Positions 31,936 to 42,640 of a DNA stretch of 64,000 nucleotides are shown one piece after another (the stretch's first letter is position 1; every line of letters starts with the position of its first letter). The stretch is from Bufo bufo. Lineage: Eukaryota; Chordata; Amphibia; Anura; Bufonidae. Below the pieces are notes generated by a model that was not told the DNA's origin, did no database searches, and was given only the letters and a program-made list of their open reading frames with translations. A program made the translations under genes and the position numbers. The DNA is taken from assembly GCF_905171765.1 (NCBI RefSeq), contig NC_053392.1, forward strand, positions 105,016,220 through 105,080,219, in the 5' to 3' direction.

Positions 31936-33060
31936 GTGGGGGCGGGGCGGAGCACATCCTAAAGCAGATAGTTGCTCCAGCCCAACCCCACTAATCACGG
32001 CCGAAACATGGAAAGTGCCACCAAAAAGCCATATAATGATGAACCTGACATCATACACCAAACGTGACGTTAAAACAAAATAGCGTGATGTGTAGTACGT
32101 CATATAGAAACATACACATATATACATAGCAAATATTTAACAATAAAATTACATGCATATTTTCAATGATTATACTCAGGTGTCGGCTGTGTGCTCACTG
32201 ATCCGGGCGACGTAATTAAATACGCCTGCCCGTTGATAGATGTCCTAAATGGTTGAATTTAAGAATGAAAGGTGTAGAAAGATCCACACCTTAATAGATG
32301 AAACGATCTAAATATACTACCCAATTGGATATCGAACACACAGTCGACATCCGAAAATCAACCAGCATGATTCAAAAAGACATATCACACAAATCATGAT
32401 AATATCTAAGAAGTCATGATCAATATAGTGAGAATTAAACATTCATCGCAAAAAACATAATTGTGATAATCTAGTGAATAGGTGATTATCATATGCTGAG
32501 GCAGTGATATATCCAATCGCCCGCCCCAGCAGATTTAAGGGTCAAGGTTTGGGTGAGGGACATTCAGGGACGACACCGCGGGTGGCAATAACTGGCCGCC
32601 GGCAGAGTCAACCGAGAAAGTCCCCCATCCAACTATAACCCAGACCTCTACAGTGAAAAAAGAAAGAAAGAGAATCGAGTACGACCCAGCAGTGAAAAAA
32701 GGAGGAGCAATCCAAGCCAACCTAGGGCTCGGAAGTAGTCCACATAATCCAAAGGCGATGTTGAATCTGCTAACAAAACTAACAATGTGTTGCAACCCTA
32801 GATGTTCAGGTGATAAAGTAACCATGCCAAGGAATGATGTCCTTCATATGATCCATGATGCAAAATCCGATGTTATCCCACATGATGACCGTGTTCTCCT
32901 ATGGATGATGGCAACCTTCCTTGCTACCAGAACCCACAAGGACTGAATATATGGAACCTCGAAAAGAAAGGAAAAAAGAGAGACAGATACTATTTTAGTC
33001 GTGAAACATATATAGACATCTAAATATATATATACCCTGTGATTAAAATTCGCGCGCTAT
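31936..33060 (-). other. PLE1 3' untranslated region
   Basis: 1.1 kb lie between the polymerase stop (33061) and the downstream pseudo-LTR. No conserved ORF. It probably contains the template recognised by the reverse transcriptase, but no specific motif is identifiable. Confidence 0.55.
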
Positions 33061-35541
33061 TCATAGAAAAGAAGAAAAGCTGCTAAACTCATTGAGGCCG
33101 TGGGGTGTAACGGTGTCTAGGGTGACAATCCACTTGGTTTCCCTACGCAGCAATGCCACTTTTATATTGCCGCCTCTGGATCCCAAGTGGATTCTGTCAA
33201 TGCCTCTAACTGATAGTCCCGCTGGGTCGGATCTGTGGAATTTGTAAAAGTGTCTAGGGACTGCTTGTAGCGAATCCCAATCCTTTTCCAGTGTGCCTGA
33301 CGCTGCCCGAATACTGCGAATGTGTTCTAAGACACGAACCTTGAGAGCTCTTTTAGTCAAACCGATATAAAGTAAATTGCAGGGGCAGGTGATCTGATAT
33401 ATCACTGCCTCAGTATTGCAATTTATATGGTGTACGATGGTGTATTTCTTCAGACCAGAAGAATCACAAAAGCCAGTGGACCGGATCATGTACTGACAAG
33501 CAGTACAGGATCCGCAGGAGAAAGAGCCCCAATTCGGGCCCCTGCTCCCAAAGATTCCACCAATGGGTTTAGGCACGTAATGGCTTTTGGTGAGAATGTC
33601 GCGCAAATTGCGCGACCTTCTCCAAGTAATCTGGGGATACGCCGGAAGACTCGCAGCCAGATCACCATCGGTTTGCAGAACTGGCCAGTGCTTGCGGAGA
33701 ATGTATTGTATAAACTTCCACTTGCTATTGAAGGGGGTGATGAATCTCACGTTATTATCTTTTTTGTTTTTTGATTTCAACTTACTTACCAGCAGAGAGT
33801 CTCTAGGTGTTTTTTTGGCTCTCTCATAACCCCGTTGAATAGTGTTGAATTGGTATCCTCTTTCGAGAAATCGTTGTGTTAGGGCTGCGGACTGCTGGTC
33901 GAAGTATTCTTCGCTGGAACAAATCCTGCGGGTTCTCAGGAATTGCCCTGTAGGAATTGCCTGAATCGTGTTTGGATGGTGAGCAGAGGAGGCGTGGAGA
34001 AGGGCATTGACAGCTGTGGATTTCCTGAATAAGTCGGTAGACAGATATCCATCAGGGCCTTTAATGATCATGATGTCTAGAAATTCAACATTTGTAAGAC
34101 TGTATTTCCAGGTAAGTTTAATATTGCGGGTATTTGTATTCAGACGAGCCAGAAAATCTTCCAAGGCAGGAATGGTGTCGTGCCATAGAAAAAATACATC
34201 GTCTATATACCTCGACCATAGGAGTGCGGCATCATATCCAGGTGTTTCATGTACCAGCTCTCTCTCCCACAGCCCCAGGAACAAATTTGCATATGAGGGT
34301 GCACATGCTGCCCCCATTGCTGTACCCTGGAGCTGTAGGAAGAGGCGGTCCTTAAACAAAAAATAGTTATGCGTCAATGTGAATTCTAACAACGCTAAGA
34401 TGAATTCAATCAAATCGTTGTCAAAGTCAGTCATGACTAAAAAGGATCTGGATGCTCGCACTCCCTGGTCGTGGCATATAGACGTGTATAGCGATTCAAT
34501 ATCGCAGGTGACAAGAACCGCATCTTGATCGACGTGGATGCCATTCAATCGCCTCAACATATCTGTCGTATCTTTAACAAAAGATGGGAGAATTTCCACA
34601 CTCTTTTGAAGGAAAAAGTCGATAAACTTCCCTATGTTGGTACACAGACTGCCGATCCCCGAGACGATCGGGCGTCCAGGAGGATGGGTACGGTTCTTGT
34701 GCACCTTTGGAAGCAAATACAGGGTTGGTTTAACGGGAAAGTCAACCTTTAACCCTTCCATCATTTTTAGAGTAATAACGCCCTGATCATGGGCATCCCT
34801 TAGGATATCGTCTAGTTCCCTTTTAAAAATCAAAGTCGGATCTTTCTCAATTTTTCTATAACATTGTTTGTTATTTAACTGTCGGAAGACTTCCTTTTCA
34901 TACATCTGCACAGGCCATATCACGACGTTGCCCCCTTTATCGGCAGGTTTTATGACTACCTCCTTCAGATTCTGCAGTTCTCGCAGTGCCTGTCTCTGTG
35001 GGCGTGACAAGTTATCACCCCTAATATGTGAGTGATCGATGTTAAGATCACGTTTAACAAGCTTCACAAAAACATCCACTGCGGGACATAATGTTTTGGA
35101 GGGAAACGTCTGTGAACGCCTGTGCAGATGTATGGGGGATCTACTGGGTGTAATTTCTACCTGGTCTTCCAAAAGGGATTCTAGATCTCTAATCGCTTGC
35201 CTCTCAACCGGAGACAGGGAGGCGATACCTTCCTGACCGCGGTTAAAATATTTTTTGAACAGTAATTTTCGAGCAAATAGTTCTAGATCTTTGATTACTT
35301 CAAAGTAATCAAATCTGCCCACTGGGGAAAATGATAAACCCTTTTGTAAGACCTCTTGTTGTGCTGAGGTGAGATTAATGGTAGAAAGATTTATTACCTT
35401 TAATTCTTTGCTCTCTTCCCTCGACCATTCCCGTTCCAGTGTTTCCGTTTTTGTACCGGAGTGCGGAGATTGTAACCTGCCCTGTCGGGATCTGGACCGC
35501 GAGTAGTGCCCGGGCGCCCTTCTAAAAAAGGCCCGCCACAT
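33061..35541 (-). CDS. PLE reverse transcriptase / GIY-YIG endonuclease (ORF2)
   Basis: This 826-residue open frame has the full PLE polymerase order. KPADKGGNVV is at 199-208, LPKVHK at 277-282, the palm motif TCDIESLYTS at 345-354 (D347), GTAMGAACAPSYANLF at 406-421, and YIDD at 445-448 (D447, D448). The thumb (TNVEFLDI) is at 483-490. The C-terminal part has a CGSCTAC zinc-binding linker (676-682) and a GIY-YIG nuclease: IYQITC at 714, YIG at 725-727, R731/R736, H740 and E801. It would copy element RNA at a nick it makes. The lineage (Neptune or Poseidon-like) is not resolved. The ATG at 35541 is only four codons ahead of a slippery heptamer, so the protein may be made by frameshifting from ORF1 rather than from this ATG. 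Confidence 0.94.
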   Translation of the reverse strand: MWRAFFRRAPGHYSRSRSRQGRLQSPHSGTKTETLEREWSREESKELKVINLSTINLTSAQQEVLQKGLSFSPVGRFDYFEVIKDLELFARKLLFKKYFNRGQEGIASLSPVERQAIRDLESLLEDQVEITPSRSPIHLHRRSQTFPSKTLCPAVDVFVKLVKRDLNIDHSHIRGDNLSRPQRQALRELQNLKEVVIKPADKGGNVVIWPVQMYEKEVFRQLNNKQCYRKIEKDPTLIFKRELDDILRDAHDQGVITLKMMEGLKVDFPVKPTLYLLPKVHKNRTHPPGRPIVSGIGSLCTNIGKFIDFFLQKSVEILPSFVKDTTDMLRRLNGIHVDQDAVLVTCDIESLYTSICHDQGVRASRSFLVMTDFDNDLIEFILALLEFTLTHNYFLFKDRLFLQLQGTAMGAACAPSYANLFLGLWERELVHETPGYDAALLWSRYIDDVFFLWHDTIPALEDFLARLNTNTRNIKLTWKYSLTNVEFLDIMIIKGPDGYLSTDLFRKSTAVNALLHASSAHHPNTIQAIPTGQFLRTRRICSSEEYFDQQSAALTQRFLERGYQFNTIQRGYERAKKTPRDSLLVSKLKSKNKKDNNVRFITPFNSKWKFIQYILRKHWPVLQTDGDLAASLPAYPQITWRRSRNLRDILTKSHYVPKPIGGIFGSRGPNWGSFSCGSCTACQYMIRSTGFCDSSGLKKYTIVHHINCNTEAVIYQITCPCNLLYIGLTKRALKVRVLEHIRSIRAASGTLEKDWDSLQAVPRHFYKFHRSDPAGLSVRGIDRIHLGSRGGNIKVALLRRETKWIVTLDTVTPHGLNEFSSFSSFL

Positions 35542-36134
35542 TCTTCCTCAGATAGAGATGACGCTAGGGACTGAGATCGTGAGCGTGATTCAGGTCTAAG
35601 ATTCGTGCGTTGCCACTTGAATACTTTATTAGACTGGTAGTCTCCCAGATCTCTCTGGAATTTTTTTGTTTTAATCGACTGGATTTCTTTTTCCCACTTG
35701 ACTAGGTCTTCCTCAAGACCTCTGTCAAAGGTCTCCAGATCCTCCTTAGTCAGTAGTTGGTTAATATTATCCTTATGACTGTCAATGTCCTTCTCCACAG
35801 CCTCCAAGGATCTCCGATCCACCCCAATCAGCAATTCAATTAGGGTTTGTGAACATTTAGTGAGAGTTTCCTCCCATTTTGCAATGAAGGAGGGATCTTC
35901 ACCCTCCAAGGTTGGAAAGATCTGTATCCGAAGTCCCCGGGGTATAATATTCCGATTAAGGTAATTCTCAAGTGAGGCTTTATTCCACCACAACTTGGTA
36001 CGTTTTTTTAAGGCCTCTCTGAGCTTATGCTTCAATTCTTTACTATCACATTTCTCCGCATCTTGCACTGCAGTGTCTCCAAACACTGATCCCAATTGTG
36101 ACATCCAATCTTTGTCACGTGATCGATAATCCAT
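35400..36134 (-). CDS. PLE ORF1 (N-terminal PLE domain)
   Basis: Encodes 244 residues starting MDYRSRDKDW, 36 bp from the upstream pseudo-LTR. The segment KLWWNKASLENYLNRNIIPR (about 48-67), followed by GLRI, matches a motif seen at the N-terminus of many vertebrate PLE polyproteins. After it come predicted amphipathic helices (KEDLETFDRGLEEDLVKWEK) and a basic, Arg/Ser-rich tail. It overlaps ORF2 by 142 bp in the frame reached by a -1 slip. Probable role: RNA binding or the N-terminal part of a fused polyprotein. Alternatively ORF1 and ORF2 were one frame separated by a one-base change in the T6 run. Confidence 0.75.
   Translation of the reverse strand: MDYRSRDKDWMSQLGSVFGDTAVQDAEKCDSKELKHKLREALKKRTKLWWNKASLENYLNRNIIPRGLRIQIFPTLEGEDPSFIAKWEETLTKCSQTLIELLIGVDRRSLEAVEKDIDSHKDNINQLLTKEDLETFDRGLEEDLVKWEKEIQSIKTKKFQRDLGDYQSNKVFKWQRTNLRPESRSRSQSLASSLSEEECGGPFLEGRPGTTRGPDPDRAGYNLRTPVQKRKHWNGNGRGKRAKN
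35523..35529 (-). promoter_or_regulatory. Candidate -1 ribosomal frameshift site U_UUU_UUA
   Basis: On the minus strand the heptamer TTTTTTA sits in ORF1 phase as CCT TTT TTA, the canonical X_XXY_YYZ arrangement. Slipping back one base enters ORF2 in frame. Four bases downstream begins a GC-rich segment where GCCCGGG can pair with CCC and GGGC some 20 bases on, a possible stimulatory stem. Sequence and phase are seen directly; frameshifting itself is inferred. Confidence 0.6.
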
Positions 36135-36169
36135 AAATGAGGAATTGCCTATAAATATATATTCAATGC

Positions 36170-37202
36170 TATTAACCTACAAAAGGCCACCCGTCGGCTA
36201 GACAGTTAACAAAAACCACTTGTATAACAACCAAGGTAAACCAAAAACTAACAAATGGGGAATGGTATAAAAATGTAAATTTATTGATAAAAATACAAAG
36301 GATGGAGCTACTACAGAATTACAAGAATGCAGAGAAGCACAGGGTCACAGACGCCACAATACACCAAGGTGTCAATGAATAATGACATCTATTTCAGGTA
36401 CCAGAGTACAATGCTAATGTGCATTTAAATAAACCAAATTGGTCCAATATGCAGTTGCTGTACGATTCCTTCAAACAATTGATGAAAAAGGCCCTGTTAG
36501 TAGCAGGGGAAAAGCACAGCGAATCCACACATAGCATAGAGGCCAGAGAGCAACAAACCATGAAAATAAAGTTCTCTCGTAAATAGCACTATATAAACAA
36601 TAGTCAACATGAATATGTAAAGAGGCTCGCTATGGATACGTGCAGAATCACCAGCAGGGTTAGGACAGGAAGAAATCAATGCAGACCGTACCTGAAGACA
36701 TGGTGGTAAGTGGGTGTGAGGACCCTGAGCGCACAACCTCGACGCGCGTTTCGCCCTACGGCTTCGTCAGGAGGTATAAAATGATGTATAGACAGGGTAT
36801 ATATAAGGAGAGGTGGGGTGGGTCAAGGAAATTACCTTGATTTGGTACATCTGTGGTCCACATGTCTGGGCGCGGAATGCCCCATGATGCTCGACGCCAT
36901 CTCTCGGCGCATCCACGTCATCGCGCGAGCGCGAAAATGTGACGTCATGGAGCGCGTCCAGATGGCGCCGAGCAGCGCATGCGCAGTCCGCGACCCTGTG
37001 GAACGCAGGTGACCCGCAGCCGGAAGTGTATCGATGTATAAGCGGAGAATGCTGCAGACATGTCACTAACTCTAATCTCATGCCAAAAGAGACACCGGAC
37101 GCATCCATACCGAGCCTCACATCAATACAATTGCGCTTAAAAGCAACAGTTCACATCATATGTACATACCAACCAAACATATAAGGAATCAGCCGCGTGT
37201 GA
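36170..37202 (-). repeat. PLE1 upstream pseudo-LTR
   Basis: Upstream copy of the direct repeat, directly before ORF1 on the minus strand. It differs from the downstream copy at three visible sites, all G in the downstream copy and A here on the plus strand. Confidence 0.93.
36736..36775 (-). ncRNA. Hammerhead ribozyme, upstream pseudo-LTR
   Basis: Identical to the 40-base ribozyme at 31469-31508, with the same 5-bp stem I, stem II GCC/GGC and minimal stem III. Cleavage here would define the 5' end of the body RNA, and cleavage at the other copy the 3' side. Together they could release a unit-length RNA, as inferred for PLEs. Confidence 0.85.
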
Positions 37203-37224
37203 AAAATTAAAAACCCGGGTTTGC

Positions 37225-37676
37225 AACTTTAAAGGGGTATTCCCATCTCAGACAATGGGGTCATATCACTAGGATATGCCCCCATTGTCTGATAAGTGAG
37301 GGTCCCACCGTTGGGACCTGCACCTACAAATTGAACGAAGCCTGGAGCGCTGTGGTTGGAGGACCCTGTATTTCCCAGGGTCCATCCACCACCAAGCGCT
37401 GCTCCCATAGAAGTGAATGGGAGCGCACCGCGGCCCATGCTCCCATTCATTTCTATGGGGCAGACGGCAATATCTGAGCCAGTGCTTGGCTATTTTTGGC
37501 GGCCCCATGGAAATGATTGGAGAGCAGCTGCGCATGCGCAGTGCACCCTCCGTTCATTTCCCGGCTCCGTTCTCATTGTATGTGCGGGTCCCAGCGGTGG
37601 CACCCGCGCCTATCAGACAATGGGGGCGTATCCTAGCGATATGCCCCCATTGTATGAGATGGGAAAGTGGTATGGG
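37225..37676. mobile_element. Fold-back MITE
   Basis: TCCCATCTCAGACAATGGGG at the left pairs with the complement of CCCCATTGTATGAGATGGGA at the right. Inner ATTGTCTGATA/TATCAGACAAT also pairs. The interior includes inverted GAATGGGAGC words and a perfect NRF1 consensus TGCGCATGCGCA at 37529-37540. No ORF is meaningful. Confidence 0.75.
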
Positions 37677-37854
37677 TGTGGGTGGATCTATCATCATTTA
37701 CGCCAGTTTTCTCCAGTAAACGATAACTGAAATCTACACCAACAATGAGGTAGTGTATATTTCATTCTAGGCATCAGAGAGAAGTGTAGTGTTACCAATG
37801 ATAGAGAGAAGTGTGGAAGCGCTTAGCTGTAAATAAAATAGAACTAACAAAAAA

Positions 37855-40760
37855 ATTACTTGGTTAACCCTTTCAGGACCAACCATTTTTCATCTTTCTG
37901 CTCAGGCCATTTTTAGCAAATCTGACATGTGTCACTTTATGTTGTAATAACTTTAAAATGTTTTTACTTATCCAGGCCATTCTGAAATTGTTTTCTCGTC
38001 ACATATTGCACTTCATGACAGTGGTAAAATTGAGTCAAAAAATTTCATTTTTATTTATAAAAAAAATTAAAAATGTACAAAAAATTTGGCAAAATTAGCA
38101 AATTTCTATTTCTCTACTTTTATAATAGTAATAACTCCAAAAATAGTTACTACTTTACATTCCTCATATGTCTACTTCATGTTTGAATAATTTTGTGAAT
38201 GCCATTTTATTTTTTGGGGACGTTAGAAGGCTTTGAATTTTAAAAAGCAAATCTTGACATATTTCAGAAAATTTCCAAAACCCACTTTTTAAGGACCAGT
38301 TTAGGTCTGAAGTCACTTTGTGAGGCTTACATAATAGAAACCACCCAGAAATTACCCCATTTTAGAAACTACACCCCTCAAGGTATTCAAAACTGATTTT
38401 ACAAACTTTGTTAACCCTTTAGGCTGGGTTCACACGGGCGTTGCGGGAAAATGTGCGGGTGCGTTGCGGGAACACCCGCGATTTTTCCGCGCGAGTGCAA
38501 AACATTGTAATGCGTTTTGCACTCGCGTGAGAAAAATCGCGCATGTTTGGTACCCAAACCCGAACTTCTTCACAGAAGTTCGGGCTTGGGATCGGTGTTC
38601 TGTAGATTGTATTATTTCCCCTTATAACATAGTTATAAGGGAAAATAATAGCATTCTGAATACAGACTGCATAGTAAACTAGCGCTGGAGGGGTTAAAAA
38701 TAAAATAAAAAATAATTTAACTCACCTTAGTCCACTTGATCGCGTAGCCCGGCATCTCCTTCTGTCTCCTTTGCTGAACAGGACCTGTGGTGAGCATTAA
38801 TTACAGGGAAAGGACCTTTGGTGACGTCACTCCGGTCATCACATGATCCATCACCATGGTAAAAGATCATATGATGGATCATGTGTTGACCGGAGTGACG
38901 TCACCAAAGGTCCTTTACCTGTAATTAATGCTCACCACAGGTCCTGTTCAGCAAAGGAGACAGAAGGAGATGCCGGGCTACGCGATCAAGTGGACTAAGG
39001 TGAGTTAAATTATTTTATTTATTTTTTTAAGCCCTCCAGCGCTAGTTTACTATGCATTCTGTATTCAGAATGCTATTATTTTCCCTTATAACCATGTTAT
39101 AAGGGAAAATAATAAGGATCGGGTCTCCATCCCGATCGTCTCCTAGCAATCGTGCGTGAAAATCGCACCGCATCCGCACTTGCTTGCGGATGCTTGCGAT
39201 TTTCACGCAACCCCATTCACTTCTATGGGGCCTGTGTTGCGTGAAAAATGCTGAATATAGAGCATGCTGCGATTTTCACGCAACGCACAAGTGATGCGTG
39301 AAAATCACCGCTCATCTGAACAGCCCCATTGAAATGAATGGGTTGGGATTCAGTGCGGGTGCAATACGTTCACCTACCGCATTGCACCCGCGCGGAAATC
39401 TCGCCCGTGTGAACACAGCCTTAGGTGTTCCACAAGAATTAATGGAAAATGGAGATGAAATTTAAGAATTTCACTTTTTTGGCAGATTTTCCATTTTAAT
39501 AAATTTTTTGCCACTAACAAAACTAAATATTTACTGCCTTGATTCTGTAGTTTACAGAAACACCCCATATGTGGTTGTAAACTGCTGTACGGGCACACGG
39601 CATTGCGCAGAAGGAAAGGAACGCCATATAGTATTTGGAAAGCAGATTTCACTGGGATAATTTTAAGCTGCCATGTCACATTTGAATACCCCCTGATGCA
39701 CCCCTAGAGTAGAAACTCCAAAAAAATGACCCCATTTTGGAAACTACAGGATAAGGTGGAAGTTTTGTTGTTACTATTTTAGGGTATCTATGATTTTTGG
39801 TTGCTCTATATTACACTTGTTGTGCAAGATAACAAAAAATAGCTTTTTTGGCACCGTTTTTATTTTTTGTCACATACAGTGTTCATCTGACAGGTTAGAT
39901 CATGTGGTATTTTTATGGAGCAGCTGGTTACGGATGCGACAATACCGAATGACCATTTTTTTGGTTGTTTGTTTCAGTTTTACATAATAAAGCATTTTTG
40001 AAAAAAAAAGATTTTTTTGTGTCTCCATAGTCTGAGAGCCATAGTTTTTTCAGTTTTTGGGCAATTGTCTTAGGTAGGGTATCATTTTTGCGGGATGAGA
40101 TGACGGTTTTATTGGCACTATTTTAGGGTGCACATGACTTTTGATCACTTTCTATTACACTTTTTGTGATGTAAGGTGACAAAAAATGCCATTTTTTTAT
40201 TTTTTATTTTTTACGGTGTTCACCCGAGGGGTTAGTTCATGTTGTATTTTTATAGTGCAGGTTGTTACGGATGCGGCGATGTCTAATATGTCTACTTTTT
40301 TATTTTTTTTACATTTAACACAATAAAAGCATTTTTGAAACAAAAATCATGTTTTAGTGTCTCCATAGTCTGAGAGCCATAGTTAGCCAATAATTTTTTG
40401 GGCGATTGTCTTAGGTAGGGGCTTATATTTTGCGGGATGAGGTGACGTTAGATTGGTACTTTTTTGGGGGGCTTATGCCTTTTTGATCGCTCTTTTTTTA
40501 GCACAGTTTTTATTTTATTTTTTTGACGGTGTTCACCTGAGTGGTTAGGTTATGTGATATTTTTATAGAGCCGGTAGATACAGACGCGGCAATACCTAAT
40601 ATGTCTACTTCTCTTTTTTTCCCTATTTTTGAAAAAAATATTACTTTATTTTGGGAAAAGGACACTTTTTTTTACTTGAAACTTTAAAAAATTTTCCTTA
40701 AAACTTTATTTTTTTAAACTTTTATTACACTTTATCTTTTGTCCCACTCTGGGACTTCAA
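37855..40760 (+). mobile_element. AT-rich DNA element with ~330-bp tandem, interrupted by MITE
   Basis: Starts near TTAACCCTTTCAGGACCAAC. It contains about three diverged ~330-bp tandem units (39750-40640), each with GTGTTCA(T/C)C(T/C)GA, TTACGGATGCG(A/G)C and CTCCATAGTCTGAGAGCCAT words. A TTA-flanked MITE (38422-39420) interrupts it. No transposase was found. The class is uncertain. Confidence 0.5.
38422..39420. mobile_element. 999-bp MITE with TTA duplication and long palindromic core
   Basis: The termini are GGCTGGGTTCACACGGGCGT and CCCGTGTGAACACAGCC. TTA lies at 38419-38421 and 39421-39423. The core (about 38715-39010) is a near-perfect inverted repeat built on ACTTGATCGCGTAGCCCGGC, ACAGGACCTGTGGTGAGCAT and TGACGTCACTCCGG. 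Related core words occur inside the hAT-ended MITE at 10740-10975. Confidence 0.88.
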
Positions 40761-40779
40761 CTTTTGGGGGTCTGATCCC

Positions 40780-40830
40780 CTTTACAATGCATCATAATAC
40801 CTCTGTATTGTGATGCATTGGTTGTAAGTT
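40780..40830. repeat. Small hairpin
   Basis: AATGCATCATAATAC and GTATTGTGATGCATT form a hairpin around CTCT. Function unknown. Confidence 0.6.
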
Positions 40831-40995
40831 AAGTAATCAAAAGGCAGCTCTCACCTGTATATCCTTGTCTTGAGCCAGGACATAGCGTCTGGATGCACTA
40901 AGTGGAACTTGCGAAAAAAACTTTGTGGTCCAGCTCCAAATGATCAAGGTATTAATCTTTATTCAAGCGTTTAAAAATATTCCATACAGGTACAC

Positions 40996-41048
40996 TTGTG
41001 TTACGCGTTTCAGACCGTATTCAATGAAGGTCCTTCCTCATGACACAA
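40996..41048 (-). ncRNA. Hammerhead-like motif, probably inactive
   Basis: Minus strand: stem I TTGTGT / ACACAA, core C-A-TGAGGA (one extra A splitting the CUGANGA box), stem II GGACC / GGTCT, core GAA, minimal stem III around CGCG, then the cleavage position. Fold and order match the PLE1 ribozymes. The inserted A in the core probably abolishes cleavage. Confidence 0.6.
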
Positions 41049-41292
41049 CCACACTCAAAGAAAATGCACTTTATATACCGCACCCACACCTGTCCTTGTA
41101 ATCAGGAGATGGCGTGGCCCCGGCATAATCAGTGCAATTGAATGCACATGTATTAGTTTCCTAAAAAAGCACATATCAAAATATATATAGTATAATAAAA
41201 ACAAGCTATATACAGCTTCCTTACTATTGATAAAAACTTTTACACACTAATAACTGGGTAATGAGGATTTTTTTCAACAAAGAGGCATTGTT

Positions 41293-41865
41293 CTAATACT
41301 GCAGTATAAGGTCATGTCTTTTATTTAACCCTTGCGGGGGACGTGTAGCCAGTTGAAACATCCAGTATGCTTCTCTGTTGAGTAGCTTCCTCCCTAAATC
41401 CCCTGCCCTGATCGGAGCCACTATTCTTTCAATGCCCTGCACTTTCAAGTTTGAGGTATCGCTACCATGAAAAACCACAAAGTGTAGACTAACCGCCGGC
41501 ACATTGCGGCTTTCATGGTGCGGCACATCGGAAATATGTTTACGTATTCTCACCTTTATCTGATTGGAAGTGCATCCTACGTATTGTAGCTGGCATTCAG
41601 TGCACGTCACCAGATAAATGGCATTTTTCGTATTACAATTGAGATACGATTTGATGGCAAATTCCTTGTCATTTACTGTGGATTTGAAGTGGTTCGTAAC
41701 CTGCATGTGGCCACAGCAGATGCATCTGCCGTGACCACATTTGTAGCTACCTTTGCTGCGGATCCATGTGGCCTTAATGTCTCCAGGCTTCTTAAATAAA
41801 CTGGGGCTAAGTTTTTGACCAAGGGTCGGGGCTTTACGTGCTGAGCACCTAATGCCCGTCTCCAC
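41293..41865 (-). pseudogene. PLE2 GIY-YIG endonuclease part
   Basis: A 190-codon open stretch holds a zinc-binding linker (CGHGRCICCGH near 43-53) and the nuclease motifs IYLVTCTECQLQYVGCTSNQ, with R and H residues following (VRIRKHI) and a C-terminal conserved E in NREAYWM. This corresponds to the last fifth of a PLE polymerase. The reverse-transcriptase thumb joining it to 42184 is frame-shifted, so the gene is broken. Confidence 0.85.
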
Positions 41866-42183
41866 TATACCTGACCATTGATTATCCTATTTCAGGAGGG
41901 GTAGATGTTTTCTTTTATTATTTTACATATTGCATCATATTGTTCGCTATATTGGGTGAAACAGGTTATGGCATTCTTCTTAAAAGGACATTGTCCATTT
42001 CTATTACTAGTGATTTTTTTGCTCAGGAAAAATCTGTGTCTTTCTCTCCATTTCAGAGACCATTTCATAGTGGTTAGATGTCAAATGTTTGGGATATGAC
42101 CTACAAGCAAGCCTCCCCATTATGTTTTAGCCTCAACATTAAAGGATATTTCATCTCCACAATTCCTCTTAGCCCTAATTAAT

Positions 42184-42640
42184 TCACTCTGAGATATTTT
42201 GGATTAAATGCGGTGGATGACATGAGGATGCGTGAAGTATGGTATTGCCTGCCATGTCTTTTCTATAGGTGCTAGTATACACAGTTGACGTATTTCTATC
42301 CCCCCTCAGGCACAAGTCCAAAAAATTTATAGTATCTGAATCATGGTGGACATCCAATGTAATAGAGTCCACACATGAATTTAGGTAGGAAGTGAACAGC
42401 GGTATGGCCGCCACATCCCCAGACCACACCATCAGCAGGTCATCGATGTAGAGGCCATACCACTGCACACAGCCACCAAAAATAGGAGTGTCGATGAGGA
42501 GAAAGCTCCTCTCCCACCATGAAAAAATAGAAGGGTGCAGCAGCACAACAGTCGGATTTTGTAGTGGTGGTGCGCGCAGTGTCAGGTGCCAGTCTGAAAG
42601 CACCCCGTCACAGCTACTGATGAATGAAAGGTATACCACG
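42184..42640 (-). pseudogene. PLE2 reverse transcriptase, YIDD part
   Basis: Contains GLYIDDLLMVW, the palm catalytic motif, followed by TINFLDLCL, the equivalent of the FLDI thumb motif in PLE1. Roughly the last 30 codons upstream of WWERSF (about 42520-42640) look unrelated to PLE and probably belong to an inserted fragment. Confidence 0.8.

Larger units (their letters stand above)
30903..37202 (-). mobile_element. Near-intact Penelope-like element (PLE1)
   Basis: A 6.3-kb minus-strand retroelement. Its 1033-bp direct repeats (30903-31935 and 36170-37202) act as pseudo-LTRs, each with a hammerhead ribozyme. The body encodes an N-terminal-domain protein and a reverse transcriptase/GIY-YIG endonuclease that overlap by 142 bp. 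Only three pseudo-LTR differences are seen by eye (at 31334, 31735 and 31838 relative to the partner). No internal stop breaks the polymerase, so the copy is young. PLEs prime reverse transcription at a nick made by their own endonuclease and commonly insert as partial tandems, which creates the pseudo-LTRs. Confidence 0.92.

Noticed and set aside
31936..33060. Host exon between PLE ORF and repeat
   Set aside because: No ORF with recognisable similarity or splice structure; the position fits a PLE untranslated region.
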